DNA of 64,000 nucleotides from Methanocorpusculum sp. (GTDB lineage Archaea; Halobacteriota; Methanomicrobia; Methanomicrobiales; Methanocorpusculaceae). The stretch is from contig DALTWK010000001.1 in the NCBI GenBank assembly GCA_029987115.1, positions 85,547-149,546 on the forward strand, in the 5' to 3' direction. Numbering within the stretch: position 1 is the stretch's first letter; each line of letters opens with the position of its first letter. Shown here in pieces: positions 51,171 to 60,884 of this stretch. Made by a program: the position numbers and the translations under genes. A model generated the notes under the pieces. That model searched no databases, was not told where the DNA came from, and was given only the letters and a program-made list of their open reading frames with translations.

Positions 51171-53909
51171 ATGCTCGAAAACGAATACCAGCTTGATTTC
51201 TTTAAAGAAAACGGCTATGTCCGCAAAATCTGTAAAAAATGCGGAACTCCGTTCTGGACGCTGGACCCGAATCGTGAGATTTGCGGCGATGCACCGTGTG
51301 AACCGTATCAGTTCATCGGAAATCCAATCTTTAAAAAGCACAGTTTGTCAGAAATGCGTGAGGCATACCTCTCATTCTTCGAGAAAAACGGCCACACCAG
51401 AATCAATCGCTACCCAGTTGCAGCACGCTGGAGAGATGATATCTATCTAACCATCGCATCCATCGCCGACTTCCAGCCATTCGTCACCAGCGGAACCTGT
51501 CCGCCACCGGCAAACCCGCTGACGATTGCACAGCCGTGCATCCGCTTAAACGATCTTGACAACGTCGGTCGTTCCGGTAGACATTTCACCTGTTTCGAAA
51601 TGATGGCACACCACGCCTTCAATACAGATGAGAAGCCGATTTACTGGAAAGACCGTTGCCTTGAACTCTGTGCAGGATTCGTCAACTCCATCGGAGGAGA
51701 CATTACCCAGCTCACCTTCAAAGAAAACCCATGGTTCGGCGGAGGAAACGCCGGAGCATCCGTTGAAGTCCTGATGAGCGGTCTCGAAATCGCAACCCTT
51801 GTCTTCATGAACCTTTCCCGCAAGAACTCTGGAAAACCACAGGTTATGATTGATGGCAAGGACTACTATGAGATGCCACTCAGAATCGTTGATACCGGAT
51901 ACGGTCTCGAGCGTTTCACCTGGGCATCATGCGGAACCCCGACCGCATACGACGCCGTCTTCCCAGACATGATTCCACGCCTCTTGAACGCAGCAGGCAT
52001 GGAAGACTACCTGAACAATGCAGAAATAGAAAACATCCTCGGAAAGAACGCACAGTTCGCAGGATTGATGGATATCCGCGGAGAGAAGATTGGTGAACTC
52101 CGTCAGAAAGTGGCGGCGGCAACCGGCATCTCGGTCAAGAACCTCGAGGAAATCATCGTCCCAATGGAGAACATTTACGCACTTTGCGATCACACCAGAT
52201 GTCTCGCCTATATGCTCGGGGATTTAATTGTTCCATCCAACGTTCGTGAAGGATACCTGGCACGTCTTGTCCTCCGCAGAAGCATCCGCATGATGCAGGA
52301 GGCAAAGGTTGATGAAGACCTTGGAGACCTTGTTGTCGCACAGATGGAAGATATCGGACTCAATAAATTCGAGCAGAACCCCGCAATTGTCCGTGAAATC
52401 ATCGAACGCGAAGTTGAGAAATACGACCAGACCATTGCAAGAGGTACACGTACCGTCCAGCGCCTCGGTCAGACCTATGTAAAGAAGGGCGAACCGATTC
52501 CATTATCGGAGCTCATTACTCTCTATGACTCCCATGGAATTCCAGTTGACCTCATGAGAAACACGCTCACCGAAACTGGTGCACAATTCGAAATTCCGGA
52601 TGACTTTGACTCCCAGATTGCCGACATGCACTCCGAAAACGAAGGTGCAAAACCAGAATCTCCGTTTGCAAAGTATGCAGACCACCTGGAAAAACTCCCT
52701 GCAACCGTCAAAGCCTACTACGAGTATCCAGACAGAATGGACGGAGAAGGAACCGTTCTCGACATCATCGATGACACTTATGTGGTCTTGAACTCCACCA
52801 TCTGCTATCCGGAAGGAGGAGGCCAACCGTGCGACCTTGGATTCTTCTCCTCTCCGAAAGGAGTTGCCAAGATTCTTGATGTTGTAAAGTACGGAGACAT
52901 CATTCTCCACAAAGTGGAAAACAGCGGTCTGAAACGCGGTGACATCGTCAAGATTAACTTAGATGAAGAACGCAGAAGAGCACTGATGCGCCATCACTCC
53001 GGAACCCACATGATTATCCGTGCGGCAAAAGAAGTCCTCGGTCCGCATATCCACCAAGCCGGTTCACAGCTCGCCACTGATGTTGCACGTCTCGACATCA
53101 GACACTACACCCACATCACCGAAGACGAGATGCGTGCCATTGAACGCAAGGCAAATGAACTAGTCATGGCAAACCTGCCGGCGGAAATCAAATTCCGCCC
53201 TCGTGTTGAAGCAGAACAGGAATTCGGTTTTGCTCTCTACCAGGGAGGAGTTCCTCCAGGAAAAGAACTCCGTATCGTCAAATTCGGTCCAGAAGTAGAG
53301 GCGTGTGCAGGTACGCACTGTATTACATCAGGAGAAATCGGCCCGATTAAACTGCTCCGCTTAGAACATATCCAGGACGGTGTCGAGCGTATCGAATTCG
53401 CCTGCGGATTTGCAGCTCTTGATGCAATGCAGGAAATTCAGTCACTCTTAAACACATCTGCAAACACACTTTCCGTCCAGACCGAGAACCTCCCGGCAAC
53501 CGTTGACAGATTCTTCAACGAATGGAAAGATCAGAGAAAGGAAATTGACCGCCTCCGTGCAAAGATATCTGAACTTGAACTTTCCAGACTTGAAGGCATT
53601 GATGTCAACGGTGTAGAAGTTGTCATCAAGGAAATCGACATCTCAAGAAAGGAGCTGGTTACCGTAGCATCTGCAGTTGCAGGACGCGGTGGAGTAGCCG
53701 TTCTCATTACCAACGCAGACGGTGTCGGTGTTGTTACCGCATCGGGTGCAGAGAAAGTACACGCCGGAAAATTAGTCTCTGAAGTCTGTGCAGTCCTCGG
53801 CGGTAAAGGCGGAGGAAAACCGAACATGGCTCAGGGAGCTGGAACCGATGCAACCAAAATCGGGGAAGCACTCGCTAAAGCCGAAGAACTTATCAGAGGA
53901 ATGCTCTAA
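51171..53909 (+). CDS. alaS: Alanyl-tRNA synthetase, archaeal type
   Basis: 912 residues from the ATG at 51171. An N-terminal four-cysteine element (CKKCGTPF, CGDAPC) typical of archaeal AlaS is followed by the class II aminoacylation core, the editing domain with HHSGTHM and the CAGTHC zinc residues, and a C-terminal DHHA1 domain ending in GGKGGGKPNMAQGAG. It charges tRNA-Ala. A GGGGTAAATAT sequence precedes the ATG; an extension to 51090 is not supported. Confidence 0.96.
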   Translation: MLENEYQLDFFKENGYVRKICKKCGTPFWTLDPNREICGDAPCEPYQFIGNPIFKKHSLSEMREAYLSFFEKNGHTRINRYPVAARWRDDIYLTIASIADFQPFVTSGTCPPPANPLTIAQPCIRLNDLDNVGRSGRHFTCFEMMAHHAFNTDEKPIYWKDRCLELCAGFVNSIGGDITQLTFKENPWFGGGNAGASVEVLMSGLEIATLVFMNLSRKNSGKPQVMIDGKDYYEMPLRIVDTGYGLERFTWASCGTPTAYDAVFPDMIPRLLNAAGMEDYLNNAEIENILGKNAQFAGLMDIRGEKIGELRQKVAAATGISVKNLEEIIVPMENIYALCDHTRCLAYMLGDLIVPSNVREGYLARLVLRRSIRMMQEAKVDEDLGDLVVAQMEDIGLNKFEQNPAIVREIIEREVEKYDQTIARGTRTVQRLGQTYVKKGEPIPLSELITLYDSHGIPVDLMRNTLTETGAQFEIPDDFDSQIADMHSENEGAKPESPFAKYADHLEKLPATVKAYYEYPDRMDGEGTVLDIIDDTYVVLNSTICYPEGGGQPCDLGFFSSPKGVAKILDVVKYGDIILHKVENSGLKRGDIVKINLDEERRRALMRHHSGTHMIIRAAKEVLGPHIHQAGSQLATDVARLDIRHYTHITEDEMRAIERKANELVMANLPAEIKFRPRVEAEQEFGFALYQGGVPPGKELRIVKFGPEVEACAGTHCITSGEIGPIKLLRLEHIQDGVERIEFACGFAALDAMQEIQSLLNTSANTLSVQTENLPATVDRFFNEWKDQRKEIDRLRAKISELELSRLEGIDVNGVEVVIKEIDISRKELVTVASAVAGRGGVAVLITNADGVGVVTASGAEKVHAGKLVSEVCAVLGGKGGGKPNMAQGAGTDATKIGEALAKAEELIRGML

Positions 53910-53929
53910 CCAAGCATCCGTCTTTTTTT

Positions 53930-55570
53930 ATGCTCTTCCTTGACTTCGCCAAAACCTGCAACGAAATAGAAAAAATCTCCTCACGCCTGGCGATGACCGA
54001 CCTGCTTGCTGAAGTCTTTCCGACACTAGACGCAGAGGACCTCCCCATCTTTGTCCGGTTCACCCGCGGGAAACTTTTTCCCGACTGGTCTGCAGAAAAA
54101 CTGAAGTTCGGACCAGCACTGCTCTATGAAGCGCTCGCCTACGTCATCGGAAAAAAGAAAGATGCCGTGATAACCGCAATCAACAGTTCTGGAGACATCG
54201 GAGCAGTCGTTGAAGAACTTCTCGAGAAACGAGAACAAACGATGTTCTTCTCCGAAGAACTGGAACTCTGTGACGTCTACAACCGCTTCATGGTAATGTC
54301 AAAAACATCTGGGCGCAAGGCTCAGCAAGAACGGTTGCGTTCCGCACAGTATCTTCTATCCAATGCATCCCCACTCGAAGGACGCTACCTTGCACGCCTG
54401 ATGCTTGAAGAAATGCGTATCGGCGTCGGAGAAGGAGTTGTTAAAGACGCTATCGCCAAGGCGTTTTGTATTGATAGCGACGTTGTCAATCACGCCCATC
54501 AGGCATTGAACGATTTAGGTGAAGTGGCACTCCTTGCCAAAACAAATCCGGCAAAACTATCCAAAGTGCATATCACTCCATTCAAACCGGTGAAGATGAT
54601 GCTTGCCCAACAAGGTTCCATCTCTGGGATGGTCGAAACCCATGGAATGCTTGCAGCAGAGAACAAGTACGACGGTAGCAGATTCCAATTCCACAAAGTC
54701 GGAACAAAAGGCGCCATCTACTCAAGAAGACTCGAAGAAATGACAGAGTCTCTGCCGGATGTCATCGACATGCTGCTTTCCGCAACTAACCACGATGTCA
54801 TTATCGACGGGGAAGTCATCGCTATCCTGAATGGAAAGCCGATGCCGTTCCAGACGGTTCTCAGAAGAATTCGCAGAAAACATGATATCGACGAGGCAAA
54901 GGAGAAAATCGAACTGAGACCGTGCGTTTTCGATATTCTGGTCTGCGATGGAGAGACGTTAATTGACAAACCATTCTCCGAAAGAAGAGAGATTCTAACA
55001 TCCATCATGAAAGAGTATGTCGCCCCGCAGTTCGTAAGTGACTCGGTTGAAGACATCGAGGCCTACTACCACGCAGCATTAGACGCCGGAAACGAAGGTA
55101 TCATGCTCAAGGTCAGAGACTCTCCTTACATACCTGGAAACCGTGGGAAATACTGGATTAAAATCAAACCCGAAGTCGACACGATTGACCTCGTCGTCAC
55201 CGGAGCGGAGTGGGGAGAAGGTAAACGGGCGAAAGTCTTCGGATCCTATGTCCTTGCTTGCCAAGATGAAAACGGCGAACTACTGGAAATCTCACGTGTT
55301 GCAACGGGTATCGATGATGCCATGCTGGCAACCCTCTACGAACTCTTCAAAGACAAGGTTGTATCCGAAAAAGGAAAGACCGTTACCTTTGAACCGGACG
55401 TGGTCTTCGAAGTGGGATATGCCGAACTTCAGAAGAGTACAAACTATCCGGCGGGATTTGCCCTGCGATTCCCAAGATTTGCACGGCTCAGAGATGACAA
55501 GGATGCAAGCGAAATCGAGACCATGGACAGTCTCATCCGCCGCTATTCCATGCAGAACAAAGAAGAATAA
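53930..55570 (+). CDS. lig: ATP-dependent DNA ligase
   Basis: 546 residues. The adenylation Lys is in the KYDGSR motif (AENKYDGSRFQFHK), with further ligase motifs EGIMLK and KIKPEVDTID. The N-terminal helical domain (about 1-200) wraps DNA. It joins Okazaki fragments, with PCNA as a likely partner. The ATG directly abuts a T-run (53923-53929) after alaS. The spacing leaves room for only a very short leader if transcription starts between them. Confidence 0.95.
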   Translation: MLFLDFAKTCNEIEKISSRLAMTDLLAEVFPTLDAEDLPIFVRFTRGKLFPDWSAEKLKFGPALLYEALAYVIGKKKDAVITAINSSGDIGAVVEELLEKREQTMFFSEELELCDVYNRFMVMSKTSGRKAQQERLRSAQYLLSNASPLEGRYLARLMLEEMRIGVGEGVVKDAIAKAFCIDSDVVNHAHQALNDLGEVALLAKTNPAKLSKVHITPFKPVKMMLAQQGSISGMVETHGMLAAENKYDGSRFQFHKVGTKGAIYSRRLEEMTESLPDVIDMLLSATNHDVIIDGEVIAILNGKPMPFQTVLRRIRRKHDIDEAKEKIELRPCVFDILVCDGETLIDKPFSERREILTSIMKEYVAPQFVSDSVEDIEAYYHAALDAGNEGIMLKVRDSPYIPGNRGKYWIKIKPEVDTIDLVVTGAEWGEGKRAKVFGSYVLACQDENGELLEISRVATGIDDAMLATLYELFKDKVVSEKGKTVTFEPDVVFEVGYAELQKSTNYPAGFALRFPRFARLRDDKDASEIETMDSLIRRYSMQNKEE

Positions 55571-55628
55571 CCTCTTTTTTTACCCCATTTAATATATCCT
55601 AAAAGATGCAAACATTATAACAATATTT

Positions 55629-57308
55629 ATGGCTGAAAATACTGGGAATATCGGAAACTACGATGAAACGTACAAGACGTTCCACATCGATATTCCGAAA
55701 CACTACAACTTTGCCTTTGATGTGATTGACGACTGGGCACGTAAAGACCGCAATCACCTCGCCATGATCTGGACCAACCAGAAAGGTGAAGAAAAGAAAT
55801 TCACTTTCTGGGACCTTATGGTCCACTCGAACGAGGCAGCGAACATCCTGATGAAATTCGGTATTCAGAAAGGCGACCGCGTCCTTCTGATGCTTCCGAG
55901 AGTTCCAGAATGGTGGATAATCGTTCTTGGCCTAATGAAACTCGGAGCTGTCTTCTGTCCGAGCCCGCACATGCTGACAGTCAAAGATATTGCCTATCGT
56001 ATGAAGGTAGGTAACTTCAAGATGGTTATCACCGACCGCGAGAACATGGAAAAGGTCGATGAGGTTGCAACGGAATGCCCGATGCTGCAGCACAAGATGA
56101 TTACCGACGACGACCCGAACGAGCAACTTCCTTCTCAATGGGTAGGATACCAGCATGAGCTCAAATATCCGGCACCGGTCTCAAGAAAACTTATCCCGAC
56201 CGCCGGTCGCAAAGTCCTCGCAACCGACCCGATGCTTATCTATTTCACGTCGGGAACCAGTGCAAACCCGAAAATGGTACTGCACGACTACGCACACCCG
56301 CTTGGTCAGACTGTTACTGCAAAGTTCTGGCATGACCTGACTGAAAAGGATGTACACTTCACCGTTTCCGATACAGGATGGGCAAAATGTGGATGGGGCA
56401 AAATCTACGGTCAGTGGATTTGCGGAGCATGTATTTTCGTCTACGACTACCGCAACAAGTTCCTTGCAACCGAACTCCTGCCATTAATTGAAAAGTATGG
56501 CATCACTTCCTTCTGCGCACCGCCAACCATCTACCGTATGCTGATTATCGCGGACCTGAAGAAGTTCTCGTTCACTGAATTACGTACGTGTACCAGTGCA
56601 GGAGAACCACTAAATCCGGAAGTCATCCGTATCTGGCGCGAAGGAACTGGCATCACCATCCGAGAAGGATATGGACAGACCGAGACCTGCTGCTGTATTG
56701 CAACCATGCCAGGCATGGAGATTAAACAGGGTTCTATGGGAAAACCAGTTCCGGGATGGCACATTCAACTCCACGACGATGATGGGAAAGAAGTCCCTCA
56801 GGGAGAAATCGGTCGTATCGCAGTCTCGCTTGAGCAGAGACCAGCTGGCCTTATCCGCGAATACGTAGACAACCCAGAAGAAAACGCCAAGATGTTCTGC
56901 AACGGTTGGTACTACACCGGTGACAAAGCGCGCATGGATGAAGACGGTTACTTCTGGTTTGTCGGAAGAAACGATGATGTGATTAAATCATCCGGATACC
57001 GTATCTCCCCATTCGAAGTTGAATCTACCCTTCTCGAACACCCGGCAGTGAAAGAATCCGCAGTCGTTGGAAGCCCGGACGACATTCGCGGCATGATTAT
57101 CAAGGCATTCATTGTCCTTCACGACGGATATCAGCCGTCCGATATTCTGATTAAAGACATTCAGAACTTCGTGAAGAGAACAACTGCCCCATACAAGTAT
57201 CCGCGTGCAATCGAATTCGTCGAGGAACTGCCAAAGACCTTCTCCGGCAAAATCAAACGCGGTGAACTGCGCGAAAAAGAACTGAAAAAACACACAGAAG
57301 AAAACTAA
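55629..57308 (+). CDS. AMP-forming acyl-CoA synthetase, acetyl/medium-chain type
   Basis: 559 residues. AMP-binding motifs are visible: YFTSGTSANPKMVLHDY (about 210), GYGQTETCC (about 350), and the hinge and C-terminal lysine segment TFSGKIKRGELREK. The family adenylates a carboxylate and transfers it to CoA. It resembles medium-chain or acetyl-type enzymes, but the chain length cannot be read with confidence. A TATA-like AATATATCC about 30 bases upstream points to its own promoter. Confidence 0.9.
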   Translation: MAENTGNIGNYDETYKTFHIDIPKHYNFAFDVIDDWARKDRNHLAMIWTNQKGEEKKFTFWDLMVHSNEAANILMKFGIQKGDRVLLMLPRVPEWWIIVLGLMKLGAVFCPSPHMLTVKDIAYRMKVGNFKMVITDRENMEKVDEVATECPMLQHKMITDDDPNEQLPSQWVGYQHELKYPAPVSRKLIPTAGRKVLATDPMLIYFTSGTSANPKMVLHDYAHPLGQTVTAKFWHDLTEKDVHFTVSDTGWAKCGWGKIYGQWICGACIFVYDYRNKFLATELLPLIEKYGITSFCAPPTIYRMLIIADLKKFSFTELRTCTSAGEPLNPEVIRIWREGTGITIREGYGQTETCCCIATMPGMEIKQGSMGKPVPGWHIQLHDDDGKEVPQGEIGRIAVSLEQRPAGLIREYVDNPEENAKMFCNGWYYTGDKARMDEDGYFWFVGRNDDVIKSSGYRISPFEVESTLLEHPAVKESAVVGSPDDIRGMIIKAFIVLHDGYQPSDILIKDIQNFVKRTTAPYKYPRAIEFVEELPKTFSGKIKRGELREKELKKHTEEN

Positions 57309-57341
57309 CCTCTTCTGAAAAAATACATTTTTTTGAATAGT

Positions 57342-57632
57342 TTATTTCTGAGAATCTTCTTCCATTTCCTTGAGCGTATTTTCAGCAAGTTGATGCATTC
57401 GTGCTGGAATTCCGCGAGATGAGATGGTCTCAATTTCTTTCATCGCCGATGCAAGTTCTTCACCCAGCACAAAAATCGCATGTTTATGCTCGAGTTTGCT
57501 TCTGTTTACCTGGTCGGGAGTAATTTTTAAAGCAGTATATTGAGGGAACTTCAAATCAGGATTGATTGATTCATAGTAATCCTTGATGTCGGAAAAAATC
57601 TGATGGAGTTCCAGGAGTTCTTCCTTATGCAT
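57342..57632 (-). CDS. UPF0058-family protein
   Basis: 96 residues, mostly helical. Starts MHKEELLELHQIF and has the archaeal UPF0058 central KITPDQVNRSKLEHKHAIFVLG. It may form a helical bundle; no enzymatic motif is seen. Its function is unknown. The gene is downstream of pyrE by 61 bases on the same strand. Confidence 0.88.
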   Translation of the reverse strand: MHKEELLELHQIFSDIKDYYESINPDLKFPQYTALKITPDQVNRSKLEHKHAIFVLGEELASAMKEIETISSRGIPARMHQLAENTLKEMEEDSQK

Positions 57633-57693
57633 GTCTTAATTCATTCGTGCCGAAACAAGATAACTATTTGCTCCCATTAAGTAGGAAAAAAGA

Positions 57694-58200
57694 TTAGAGA
57701 AGGTCAGAAGCTTTCACGAGCGCGTGAAGGGCAACCCCATCCTTACCGAGAAGGTCGGACGCTCCACCTTCTCTATCGACAACGGTGACGACAGCATCAA
57801 CCACAGCGCCGGCCTTTCTCAGCTCGTCAACACCGTACTTGGAAGAACCGCCGGAAGTTGTAACATCTTCAATCAACATGACATGCTTTCCCTCGACATT
57901 ACCGATAACCATCTGGCTCTTGCCGTGATCTTTGGCCGCGGAACGGATGATAGCACACGGCTTCCCAGATGCAAGAGAGACTGCAGTTGCAAGCGGAACG
58001 CCACCGACTGCAACACCGGCAATGACTTCAAAGTCATAGGTCTTTGCAACTTCTTCTGCAATTGCGCCGAGAAGTTCCGGACGCATGATTGCGGTTTTCA
58101 CATCAACGTAGTATTTGCTCTTAGCACCTGATGCAAGAGTGAAGTCGCCGAACTCGACGGCTTTGTATTTGATTAATAAATCAAGGATTTTACTTACCAT
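57694..58200 (-). CDS. pyrE: Orotate phosphoribosyltransferase
   Basis: 168 residues. The PRPP-binding motif is VMLIEDVTTSGGSS near residue 110, and KYYVDVKTAI carries orotate and PRPP contacts near the N-terminus. It makes OMP from orotate, the next step after the pyrD/pyrK reaction encoded at 31-33 kb. The start overlaps carS by seven bases. Confidence 0.95.
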   Translation of the reverse strand: MVSKILDLLIKYKAVEFGDFTLASGAKSKYYVDVKTAIMRPELLGAIAEEVAKTYDFEVIAGVAVGGVPLATAVSLASGKPCAIIRSAAKDHGKSQMVIGNVEGKHVMLIEDVTTSGGSSKYGVDELRKAGAVVDAVVTVVDREGGASDLLGKDGVALHALVKASDLL

Positions 58201-58802
58201 GGGACATCCTTCAGTTTAAACATGTATGCGATAATATTCGTTCCGCGGTGCATTAGCGGAGAGACTACAAAGATAGCGATAAGAACGGCAAGACCGAACA
58301 CAATCTGTGGCAGAATTCCGAGTGGATCAACCAGGTTTGCTGTAAACCAAGAAGTTCCGCCAGAAATCAGCAGCACAATCACCATCAGAAGAAGTGAACC
58401 GACGACCATGTCGTACATGTCAGCAATCGGCCACTTGGAACCGCGCTCCTTTCCCACTCTGCGCTTGAAATAACTCTTGATAAGATCCCCAAGCAGTGCA
58501 CCAATGGACAGCGGAATAATCGTCCAGAGCGAGTGTTCCGGGAGAAACGTCAAATTGAACGTGTAGTACAGGAACATCTGAAACAGACCGAAGAGTATAC
58601 CGACAATGATTCCGCCAATCAGTCCACGCCAGGTTTTACCGTCGCCGAAGATACGGCGACCGTCTTTTGCGCACTTGCCGAAATCAATCGGTGTACCCCC
58701 TCCAAGAAGCGCCGCTGCGGGATTCGGAATATAGGCTGGAACCATAATCCAGAATGCCGAGAGGAAAATCATTCCTATTGCTGCAATAATTTCTACAACC
58801 AT
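58194..58802 (-). CDS. carS: CDP-archaeol synthase
   Basis: 202 residues with five or so hydrophobic segments. The conserved cytosolic loops are FGKCAKDGRRIFGDGKTWRGL near 43-63 and SYFKRRVGKERGSKWPIADMYDMV near 110. CarS (DUF46) activates digeranylgeranylglyceryl phosphate with CTP in archaeal membrane lipid synthesis. It overlaps pyrE by seven bases. Confidence 0.94.
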   Translation of the reverse strand: MVVEIIAAIGMIFLSAFWIMVPAYIPNPAAALLGGGTPIDFGKCAKDGRRIFGDGKTWRGLIGGIIVGILFGLFQMFLYYTFNLTFLPEHSLWTIIPLSIGALLGDLIKSYFKRRVGKERGSKWPIADMYDMVVGSLLLMVIVLLISGGTSWFTANLVDPLGILPQIVFGLAVLIAIFVVSPLMHRGTNIIAYMFKLKDVPW

Positions 58803-58888
58803 ATGAATACCTATCTATTGGAGTTCTCCTCCTAAGATTCTTTCCGAAGGTATCTTCTGCAGATAAAACCAATCAAAGAAATAACGAT

Positions 58889-59527
58889 ATGAAATACTGG
58901 AATCGGATAGAACCAGATGCAACAGTTATCAACTGGGTTCAGCTTTCCCGATGCAAACGGAAAGGAGAACTCCTAGAAGAGCTCAAAACAGCAGGAGCGC
59001 TCTTTACTCCGGATGACTTGAATCTCATGATGATTCGCTACGACGAAAAAATCCGCCATCTTACAATGGTATATCGAGGAGAACTAGCAAAATACGCACG
59101 TATCCAGATAACCGACGGCTATAACGAACTGATGACCGCATCTCTCGACGATGTCCACAGATCCGAAAAACTTCCGAAACTCTGGAAAGAATATGCAACA
59201 ATGTCAAAAAAGATTTGCCAGAAAGGAACGGAGGGGGACCGACTCCGCTCACTCAAGCATCTCATCGCCGCATTCGCAATCTTCATCCAGGAAAAACCTC
59301 CGCATCCAAACGGAATGCCCTTCCCCGGGGAACTCAGAGTCGAACGCTATGAAGGTGTCTACTACTGTCCGGTGAAATCCAAATGGGAAACCAACGAAGA
59401 GACATTTTGCCACTTCTGCCCGGCACTGCAAAGCAGAGTCCGCGACATGGAACTGGCGCCAATTGAGCGTGACGAACTCAGTAAGGAAGAGAAACTGAAC
59501 AACTATTTCTACAATTTCAAGGGCTGA
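58889..59527 (+). CDS. DUF2115/UPF0305-family protein
   Basis: 212 residues. The C-terminal half shows the family block HPNGMPFPGELRVERYEGVYYCPVKSKW followed by FCHFCPAL with two cysteines. Methanogen-restricted family without known function; one CxxC plus an upstream Cys suggests a metal site. It stands alone between carS (divergent) and aIF1. Confidence 0.8.
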   Translation: MKYWNRIEPDATVINWVQLSRCKRKGELLEELKTAGALFTPDDLNLMMIRYDEKIRHLTMVYRGELAKYARIQITDGYNELMTASLDDVHRSEKLPKLWKEYATMSKKICQKGTEGDRLRSLKHLIAAFAIFIQEKPPHPNGMPFPGELRVERYEGVYYCPVKSKWETNEETFCHFCPALQSRVRDMELAPIERDELSKEEKLNNYFYNFKG

Positions 59528-59554
59528 AACGCCCAGTTTCAACCACACTTTTTT
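59521..59554 (+). terminator. Hairpin plus T-run after the DUF2115 gene
   Basis: GGGC-TGAAAC-GCCC (59521-59534) can fold into a small stem that overlaps the stop codon, followed 14 bases later by a T-run (59549-59554). The stem is short, so this is tentative. Confidence 0.35.
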
Positions 59555-59583
59555 AACTATCCGAGTTCAACGATAGTATTGCA

Positions 59584-59889
59584 ATGAACAGTGGCATTTG
59601 CCCCAAATGTGGTTTACCAATCGAGCTCTGTATCTGCGAAGAAGTCGCAAAAGAGCAGCAGCGTATCAGTGTGAAAGTAAGCAAGAGACGATACGGAAAA
59701 GAAGTTACCGTTGTTGACGGTCTCGACCCGTATGAAATTGACTTGGAGGATCTTTCCAAATATCTCAAAGGAAGACTTGCCTGCGGAGGCACTGTAAAAG
59801 AAAACTCAATTGAACTCCAGGGTAATCACCGGGACAGAGTCAAGGATCTTCTGACCGCCAGAGGATATAATATCGATAATATCAGTTAA
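59584..59889 (+). CDS. sui1: Translation initiation factor aIF1 (SUI1)
   Basis: 101 residues. An N-terminal zinc knuckle (CPKCGLPIELCIC) precedes the SUI1 fold: RRYGKEVTVVDGLDPYEID, LKGRLACGGTVKEN and HRDRVKDLLTARGY. aIF1 checks start-codon selection on the small subunit. A likely own promoter lies in the AT-rich stretch before it. Confidence 0.94.
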   Translation: MNSGICPKCGLPIELCICEEVAKEQQRISVKVSKRRYGKEVTVVDGLDPYEIDLEDLSKYLKGRLACGGTVKENSIELQGNHRDRVKDLLTARGYNIDNIS

Positions 59890-59952
59890 AGATATTATTT
59901 ACAACAATTTTTCCTAATATTAAAAGAAGAAAGAGAGGACTCTCTCTATTAA

Positions 59953-60882
59953 TTACTGCAGTTTTGCCTGGGCAAGCTGCTTATTTTCCCGTGCACGGTC
60001 AATCAAATCACGGTTTGTGTCTCCAGCAACAGAGAGGCAGGTATCAAACGCTTTGATTGCCTCGTCGTAGCGTTCCAGCTGAAGCAGTTCATATCCTTTA
60101 TTGAAAAGAGCGTCTGCATTGTTCGGTTGTGCAATCAGCACACGGCGGAAACAATCGTATGCCCGTGCATGATCACCAAGCACGCTGTAGGAAAGACCCT
60201 TGTTATTCATAGCACCAACCATGGAACGTTCATACTTCAAGGCCTTCTCAAAAGATTCGACAGCTTCCTTATGGTTGCCCAGTTTTGCTAGAACATTACC
60301 ACAGTTGAAATGGGCAACCGAGTAGCGTGGCGCAATTTGAATTACTGCACGGTAGAAATCGACAGCGGTCTCGAGCTTGCCTGCCATCACCATGAATTCG
60401 GCGCGGTAGAACCAGTGCTGAGCCACTCTCGGTTCCTGCTTACATAGACGCTCCATGATAGCATCCGCCTCTTTATAGCGCTTTACCTGGGCAAGATAGC
60501 GGGCATGGCTGGTCTGGAAAACCACATCATCGGGTTGTATCTCCAGCGCTTTTTTGAAGTACTTATCTGCTTCATCATAGTGTTTGAAGTAGAAGAGCGT
60601 ATCTCCTTTGTTATGGTAGTATACAGCTACATTCGGCTTAAGTGAGATAGCCTTGTCATATGCTGCAAGCGACGACTCCTCGTGGTTAATCATCGCAAGC
60701 ATACGTCCTTTCTCATGCCAGACAAGTGCATTGTTCGGATTTGCCGCAATCGACTTATCAAGGCAGTGTAGCGCATCATCGTAGCGCTTTTCGGCCATTA
60801 ATCTCTGTGCTTCTGAAAACCAGCGCGAAGACTCAATGTCTGCGACGGCTGCCGGATCGGTCGTTTTTCTGAATAATCCCAT
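59953..60882 (-). CDS. TPR-repeat protein (309 aa)
   Basis: 309 residues. About seven to eight TPR units from residue 20 to 300 (for example YDDALHCLDKSIAANPN and YDEADKYFKKALEIQPD). No signal peptide. The first residues, MGLFRKTTDP, resemble the start of the 1119-residue TPR protein at 17808. It is adjacent to the NAD kinase gene (two-base gap), with which it probably shares a transcript. Confidence 0.88.
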   Translation of the reverse strand: MGLFRKTTDPAAVADIESSRWFSEAQRLMAEKRYDDALHCLDKSIAANPNNALVWHEKGRMLAMINHEESSLAAYDKAISLKPNVAVYYHNKGDTLFYFKHYDEADKYFKKALEIQPDDVVFQTSHARYLAQVKRYKEADAIMERLCKQEPRVAQHWFYRAEFMVMAGKLETAVDFYRAVIQIAPRYSVAHFNCGNVLAKLGNHKEAVESFEKALKYERSMVGAMNNKGLSYSVLGDHARAYDCFRRVLIAQPNNADALFNKGYELLQLERYDEAIKAFDTCLSVAGDTNRDLIDRARENKQLAQAKLQ

Positions 60883-60884
60883 TG